From: an uncultured Prevotella sp.
GTDB lineage: Bacteria; Bacteroidota; Bacteroidia; Bacteroidales; Bacteroidaceae
Direction: 5' to 3'
Assembly (NCBI GenBank): GCA_937906495.1
Contig: CALCVT010000086.1
Span: 1 to 17,355 of the forward strand
Length of the DNA: 17,355 bases
Below the pieces are notes generated by a model that ran no database searches, had not been told where the DNA came from, and saw only the letters and a list, made by a program, of their open reading frames with translations. Shown piece after piece: positions 13,401 through 17,355 of the stretch. Within the stretch, counting starts at the first letter, position 1. The number at the start of each line of letters is the position of its first letter. A program made the translations under genes and the position numbers.

Positions 13401-13526
13401 GTTTGCCGCCAACTTCCTTCAGATTTCACCTCACGATGAACGCCCTTGCTCTTGGCTATGTAATTCCCGCTATTAGGGCCTTACTAGGGACTTGCACCTG
13501 TTAGATAATGCTCATGCCGAGCGTAC
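13401..13526 (-). mobile_element. 5' fragment of a group II intron (domain I), truncated
   Basis: Read on the minus strand from 13526, the sequence opens GTACGCTCGGCATGAGC and then shows the conserved blocks of bacterial group II intron domain I in order: CAGGTGCAAGTCCC, TAGCCAAGAGCAAGGGCG, ATCGTGAGGTGAAATCTG, GAAGGAAG and GGCGGCAAA. After about 126 nt the similarity stops near the G17 tract. The rest of domain I, the maturase gene and domains V-VI are absent, so it cannot splice. It begins 6 nt after the terminator stem of the 902-residue gene, matching the known habit of class C introns of inserting behind terminators. Recognition rests on remembered motifs, not a search. Confidence 0.75.
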
Positions 13527-13532
13527 TACAAA

Positions 13533-13560
13533 GAAGGTGCGTCTTTACAGACGCACCTTC
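13533..13560 (-). terminator. Intrinsic terminator of the secreted-protein gene
   Basis: GAAGGTGCGTCT (13533-13544) and AGACGCACCTTC (13549-13560) form a perfect 12-bp stem with a 4-nt loop. On the minus strand it is followed by TTTGTA and then the intron fragment. It starts 28 nt after the stop codon of the 902-residue gene. The intron insertion may have replaced a longer T-run. Confidence 0.8.
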
Positions 13561-13587
13561 AATTAAATTGATAGCTATGAATATGAG

Positions 13588-16296
13588 TTACTTAACAACT
13601 ACCTTCTTACCATTTACAATGTAAACACCCTTATCAAGTCCTTCGAGCGAAGTGCCTAGATATCTACCTTGAATATTATAAACCTTACCATCTACAACTT
13701 CATTGAGCGTATCAACTTGTCCAATACCGGTTAATACATCGTCAATCTTTAAGTACATATCTTTTATTCCCTCAGGGGTAGTAAAATAAGCAGAAAAAGC
13801 AGACATTGCCTCACCACTCTTAGCCTTGATTAAACGAGCATCTTCATTTTCAACGCCCAAATAGAAGTTACAATTGCGCGGAGCGAAAAGCATATTCGCA
13901 TAAGAACCTTCGAATTTATAATCATCAGCCACTACAGTAGGTTGTACATCAGGCATTATATTAACTCCTTCTACTTCAATCGTTTGTACACCACCAACAG
14001 GTTTCACCAGGTAGGATTGTCCTGCTATCATCTGACGTTCTGCAACCTCAGCAAATTCCATTACTGGTACACCCTTCACTTCCGATTTAGCAGTCAAGCA
14101 ATACACCTTTGAATCAGCACCAAAGACCTCATCAATTTGTGCAGAAGTCATTGACATAGGGAGGCAAACAGCATTCCATTGCCCTTGCTTAATATCCAAA
14201 TTATTGATAACAACCTTTACATCTCGGAATTCATCGTTCAGTTTTCCAGAATTATCTGCATTAGCGTCAAGTACAAGTTCTGAAACTAGCGGTGTAAAAT
14301 AGTTGTCATTAACAATGTAATAAGTATAGGGGTTCTCGGTATCCCATTGTGAAACTTCACACAATACTGAAATATATCCCATATCATCAGTCTGAACGGT
14401 ATCTTTCGGCGCATAGAGTTGTGACGAAAGTTTATACTTCACGTCGTTTGCGTCAACCATATAACAATTACTTCCAAACTCTGTTGTTTCGGTGGTAAAG
14501 CGTGCCTTAAATCTTAGATATGAGTAGTTATATGCTGAAGTCAACTTTGCAGCATCTACTTCTTCAAACTCTGCATATCCAGCACGAATCGGAGCAATTT
14601 TTCCGAAACTTACTTCAGCAGCCGTCAAGGGTTCCCAAACCACACCGTCGGTAACATTGTAGTTCTCGAACGATAGGTTATTCTGTCCCTTGTCATTTCC
14701 AGACATCATACCAATGATATAACCATCGAGTCGCTGTCCGATTGCAGCAGAACCAAGCAATTTAACCAAATTCTCACCTCCTTGTAATTTCAAGCCATCA
14801 CTACCATCCCACAAAATAAAGTTATATCCATACTCATCCTTGTAGATAAGTTGTGCACCATTGAGGCTTAATTTTACCATTTTACCCCATTCGGTATTCA
14901 ATTCTTTATATTGCGCTATACTCTTAGCCTCAAGATCATAAGTAGTAACCGGAAGTGCTTCAAAGAACTTATCGTCCATCAAATAAAGTTCATAACCATC
15001 AAACAAGGCATTTCGATTAAGCATGCCCGTCATTACGCCCTTTTTACCATCAAAAGCTGCGGTATCTGTCGGTACAAAATAGTCTCCACGTACACTGATA
15101 CTATCTTGCTTCGTAACTCCGCTGTAAAGATAAACAGACTTACCCCCATCGATATACGGAACACCTACTACCTTGATATACGAGTAATCATAAACCGCCT
15201 TCTTCAAGTCAGCCGACTTAAGTTCATTAAATGTAATTTCCTTTGCCACCAATGGTTCTACTTCGCCTAAAGTAATTTTAGCTGCATCATCAGAGTACCA
15301 TTGATAATTATCGGCCATCCAGTAGTCAAAGTTTAGATAATTACCACCGCTGCTACCAAAGGTTTGTCCAACCAAATAACCTTTTACATGCTGTCCAACC
15401 TTTGCATCCTTAAAAACATCATAGAGTGCAGTACCTTGCAGACGGATTGCATCATTGCCGTCCCAAAGGTCTACAGTACTCCAACTATCTTCTACAATGG
15501 CCAAACGCATAATCTGTACCTTGCTGTTAAAACGTAATTTACCCATTACGCCATATGGAGCAGAAACCGAATAGTACTCATCAGAAAGTGTTTTAAACTC
15601 AGCGATACTCTTAGCGTCAAACTGATACTGCGTTTTTATTTGCTCTACAACTTCAGCAAAAGCATCTGTAGTAAGCGGCTTAAGCATTTTTGAACCCCAG
15701 TTGTCCCAATACATAGCAGTCATATAACCATGGGATCCCTCATAACTTTCTACATTAAAGTCGCAGAACTTATCTAAATCCATTTGCGGAAGAGCAACCG
15801 TTGTATTACCCGAGATAAAGTTATAGCCTTCAATATCGCCTTCAACCTTAATATAATCGAAAACATTATTTGATTGCATCTCATCGAGTGAAGCAACATT
15901 CTTAGGTACTAAAGGTGCTTTAACGCCCAGTGTTACTGAAGATTGTGCTATAGCCTCCTCTGAAAGGAACAGATAGTGATTGCCCGATCCAAAGCACATA
16001 CCACAAACTACACCATTTACATATTGGCCTAACTCGGCAGCATCTAAGCCAATAGCTTGGGGTTGCACAGACAATTGCAGGCCATCTGTTCCGTCCCAAA
16101 GATAAACGTAGCTACCATCCTTATAAAGTAACTGAACTTTATCTTTAGGTAACTCTAAACGCAAATTTTCGTAATAAGGATAATTCTTTGCCTCTGACAA
16201 ACTGCCTACCGTTATAAATTCTTGCGCATAGACAGCCACACTTCCTACAACGAACATCAGTAGCAGGAATAGATTACGGATGTAACTCTTTTTCAT
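13588..16296 (-). CDS. Secreted multi-domain protein with three OB-like modules and T9SS-like tail
   Basis: The product is 902 residues. Residues 1-24 are a signal peptide (MKKSYIRNLFLLLMFVVGSV..., cut after AYA or AYAQ). Three tandem modules of about 215-225 residues follow (roughly 25-210, 226-449, 454-669). Each opens with an OB-fold-like strand set holding the same motif, LWDGTDGLQL (66-75), LWDGNDAIRL (277-286) and LWDGSDGLKL (495-504). Each continues with a second half marked by FDYIKVEG, YSYIKVVG and YSYLRFKA. Linkers repeat KSIAEFKTL and KSIAQYKEL. Residues ~690-850 (QGQWNAVCLPMSMTSAQIDEVFG...) are a C-terminal region common in Prevotella surface proteins. The end (GKVYNIQGRYLG...LDKGVYIVNGKKVVVK) resembles a type IX secretion sorting tail. 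Ligand and function are unknown. It stands alone. Confidence 0.85.
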   Translation of the reverse strand: MKKSYIRNLFLLLMFVVGSVAVYAQEFITVGSLSEAKNYPYYENLRLELPKDKVQLLYKDGSYVYLWDGTDGLQLSVQPQAIGLDAAELGQYVNGVVCGMCFGSGNHYLFLSEEAIAQSSVTLGVKAPLVPKNVASLDEMQSNNVFDYIKVEGDIEGYNFISGNTTVALPQMDLDKFCDFNVESYEGSHGYMTAMYWDNWGSKMLKPLTTDAFAEVVEQIKTQYQFDAKSIAEFKTLSDEYYSVSAPYGVMGKLRFNSKVQIMRLAIVEDSWSTVDLWDGNDAIRLQGTALYDVFKDAKVGQHVKGYLVGQTFGSSGGNYLNFDYWMADNYQWYSDDAAKITLGEVEPLVAKEITFNELKSADLKKAVYDYSYIKVVGVPYIDGGKSVYLYSGVTKQDSISVRGDYFVPTDTAAFDGKKGVMTGMLNRNALFDGYELYLMDDKFFEALPVTTYDLEAKSIAQYKELNTEWGKMVKLSLNGAQLIYKDEYGYNFILWDGSDGLKLQGGENLVKLLGSAAIGQRLDGYIIGMMSGNDKGQNNLSFENYNVTDGVVWEPLTAAEVSFGKIAPIRAGYAEFEEVDAAKLTSAYNYSYLRFKARFTTETTEFGSNCYMVDANDVKYKLSSQLYAPKDTVQTDDMGYISVLCEVSQWDTENPYTYYIVNDNYFTPLVSELVLDANADNSGKLNDEFRDVKVVINNLDIKQGQWNAVCLPMSMTSAQIDEVFGADSKVYCLTAKSEVKGVPVMEFAEVAERQMIAGQSYLVKPVGGVQTIEVEGVNIMPDVQPTVVADDYKFEGSYANMLFAPRNCNFYLGVENEDARLIKAKSGEAMSAFSAYFTTPEGIKDMYLKIDDVLTGIGQVDTLNEVVDGKVYNIQGRYLGTSLEGLDKGVYIVNGKKVVVK

Positions 16297-16489
16297 AGCT
16301 AATCAGTTTTACTTACACATAGTCCTATTATCTCCTTAACTCCTTCAGAAATGGACTTATCTCATAAAGAAGTATTTTAACACCCGCAAGTTACATTTTA
16401 GGTTCTTATTGAGCAAATAAATTGAGAAGAAATGGCATATTATTAACCTTTGTATACATATAACATCAAACCACAATACATATAAAATA

Positions 16490-16497
16490 CAAAATTA
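16490..16497 (-). promoter_or_regulatory. Candidate -7 box of the secreted-protein gene
   Basis: The minus strand reads TAATTTTG, fitting TAnnTTTG. A second box, TATGTTTG, lies at 16514-16507. Neither has a clean TTTG 19-21 nt upstream, so the actual start is undecided. Confidence 0.3.
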
Positions 16498-16643
16498 GCC
16501 TATATACAAACATATCGTCATTCAAATAATAATTTCTCAATCATTTAAACACCTTCATCATTATAAATATTTGTTTTTGAAATAGATTTACTCCAACTGC
16601 ATATTCCATTATCAAATCTCATCACAAACGCCTTTCCTTGTGT

Positions 16644-16670
16644 TGATAAAAAGTTATAACTTTAGTATCA
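16644..16670. repeat. Nested palindrome in the divergent region
   Basis: AAAGTTATAACTTT (16650-16663) is a perfect 14-bp palindrome. TGATA (16644-16648) and TATCA (16666-16670) flank it as outer arms. It is suited to binding a dimeric regulator, about 110 nt upstream of the + strand promoter. Confidence 0.35.
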
Positions 16671-16777
16671 TACTTATGTAACCCTACCCTATCATTTAAT
16701 ACGTTCCAACCAAACTCTTACTGCAGTTTCGCCTGGTTCTGATATTTGATATAAAAAGCAGAAAATACAGCAAAAAC

Positions 16778-16808
16778 TTTTTCCTCACCTCCAATTCTAC
16801 TAACTTTG
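16778..16808 (+). promoter_or_regulatory. Promoter of the 89-residue gene
   Basis: TTTT (16778-16781), a 19-nt spacer and TAACTTTG (16801-16808) fit the Bacteroidetes promoter. Transcription would start about 15 nt before the ATG at 16831. Confidence 0.6.
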
Positions 16809-16830
16809 TCGTACCTAACAAAATCAAATC

Positions 16831-17100
16831 ATGCAATACAAAAAGCATTTTACGACCGAAGAACTCAATGAAATTCTTGAATGGTTCGATACGAACCGGA
16901 ATAAATTACCCAATTCACTCAAACTTGATAATGCAACCTATATCAAAGATTTTAAACGAACTCTTCAACTTTACTATGACATTGCACGCGAACATCGTGA
17001 CAACCCCACATACAGCGGACAAATATACCACTTGTTTCAAATGAAGGAGGCTGTATTGAAGTCTTGGCAAGAACAAAGCGAACAGAACACTACCACTTGA
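16831..17100 (+). CDS. Small conserved-looking cytoplasmic protein (89 aa)
   Basis: The product is 89 residues with no signal peptide or membrane helix. The layout is helix (TTEELNEILEWFDTNRNKLP), a short strand-like segment (NSLKLDNATYIKDF), then helices (KRTLQLYYDIAREHRDN and GQIYHLFQMKEAVLKSWQEQ). The pattern WF...LP-x-x-L-x-L...I-x-D followed by a late Y-x-x-x-x-x-L-x-x-x-K helix is loosely reminiscent of small Bacteroidetes DUF6965-type proteins, a resemblance I hold only weakly. The good promoter 20 nt upstream and clean start and stop support a real gene. It is transcribed away from the secreted-protein gene. Function is unknown. Confidence 0.65.
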   Translation: MQYKKHFTTEELNEILEWFDTNRNKLPNSLKLDNATYIKDFKRTLQLYYDIAREHRDNPTYSGQIYHLFQMKEAVLKSWQEQSEQNTTT

Positions 17101-17355
17101 ATATAGTTTGAAGCATTGCATTAATACCTTTTTTATAAACAAGCTTCAAGCCTTCTACATTCTTGATAATTACAAAATACCTCACACTTCAAATCAAGCA
17201 AAATTCTATCAAACAACAATCCCTCTCCTCCTATATACTTATTATATAAATCATTTAACAAGGCAGTTTATTCCTAAGGGAACGATATCACTGCATAATA
17301 TAAGGTTCTACCGTAATTAGTGTAAATTAACTATGCTCATATCCAGACCTCCGTA

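Larger units (their letters stand above)
16297..16830. other. AT-rich divergent intergenic region
   Basis: No gene is visible. The stretch is very AT-rich and separates two divergent genes. It holds candidate -7 boxes for the minus-strand secreted-protein gene (16490-16497 and 16507-16514), a nested palindrome (16644-16670) and the promoter of the + strand gene (16778-16808). The secreted-protein leader would be about 185-205 nt, unusually long. Confidence 0.6.

Noticed and set aside
13346..13504. A 52-codon + strand frame running through the G17 tract, which could suggest a phase-variable gene
   Set aside because: Most of it is antisense to the group II intron fragment, and the centre is translated homopolymer. 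No promoter or protein-like pattern supports it.
14911..15270. 119-codon + strand frame inside the secreted-protein gene
   Set aside because: Antisense to a well-supported coding region with clear domain repeats; it is a shadow.
17101..17355. Right-hand end of the window, including a 70-codon + strand frame (17108-17320)
   Set aside because: Highly AT-rich, and the translation is low complexity. I see no gene, hairpin terminator or promoter that I can support.

Overview
The window looks like Bacteroidetes chromosome, most likely Bacteroidales and Prevotellaceae-like. Three things suggest this. Promoters have the Bacteroidetes -7 box (TAnnTTTG), and Shine-Dalgarno sites are absent. The large secreted protein ends in a Prevotella-style C-terminus (GVYIVNGKKVVVK). 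The vor/kor operon and the kinase-RapZ fusion are also of Bacteroidetes type. No rRNA, tRNA, CRISPR array or intact transposase is visible.

Layout. Bases 3-65 may be the tail of a + strand gene. A NupG-family nucleoside permease is on the minus strand (382-1659). Bases ~2118-5124 hold a decayed prophage fragment on the minus strand. It keeps a beheaded 5' gene, an unknown structural-region gene, an HK97 gp10-like gene, two small unknown genes and the N-terminal third or so of a tail tape-measure protein. Its head, packaging, lysis and integration genes are absent.

Bases 5353-8380 carry a + strand housekeeping run: a bifunctional-nuclease-like (DUF151) protein with a UVR motif, the 16S rRNA methyltransferase RsmE, and a fusion of an AmgK-like sugar kinase with the RapZ C-terminal domain. 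Bases 8683-12570 carry a small TPR protein followed by a four-subunit 2-oxoacid:ferredoxin oxidoreductase (delta, alpha, beta, gamma). A two-helix membrane protein sits between alpha and beta, and a small conserved protein closes the operon. A PlsC-like acyltransferase (12668-13222) follows a large hairpin and ends at a strong terminator.

The convergent intergenic region 13223-13587 holds a G17 tract flanked by a 9-bp direct repeat, then a 5' fragment of a group II intron lying directly behind the terminator of the next minus-strand gene. That gene (13588-16296) encodes a 902-residue secreted protein with three tandem OB-like modules and a type IX secretion-like C-terminal tail. An AT-rich divergent region with nested palindromes separates it from a small + strand gene (16831-17100).

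The most notable points are: the group II intron relic and poly-G tract; a promoter embedded in a perfect 18-bp inverted repeat in front of the truncated tape-measure gene; the kinase-RapZ fusion; and the membrane protein inside the ferredoxin oxidoreductase operon. I see no complete unknown defence or mobile system here.
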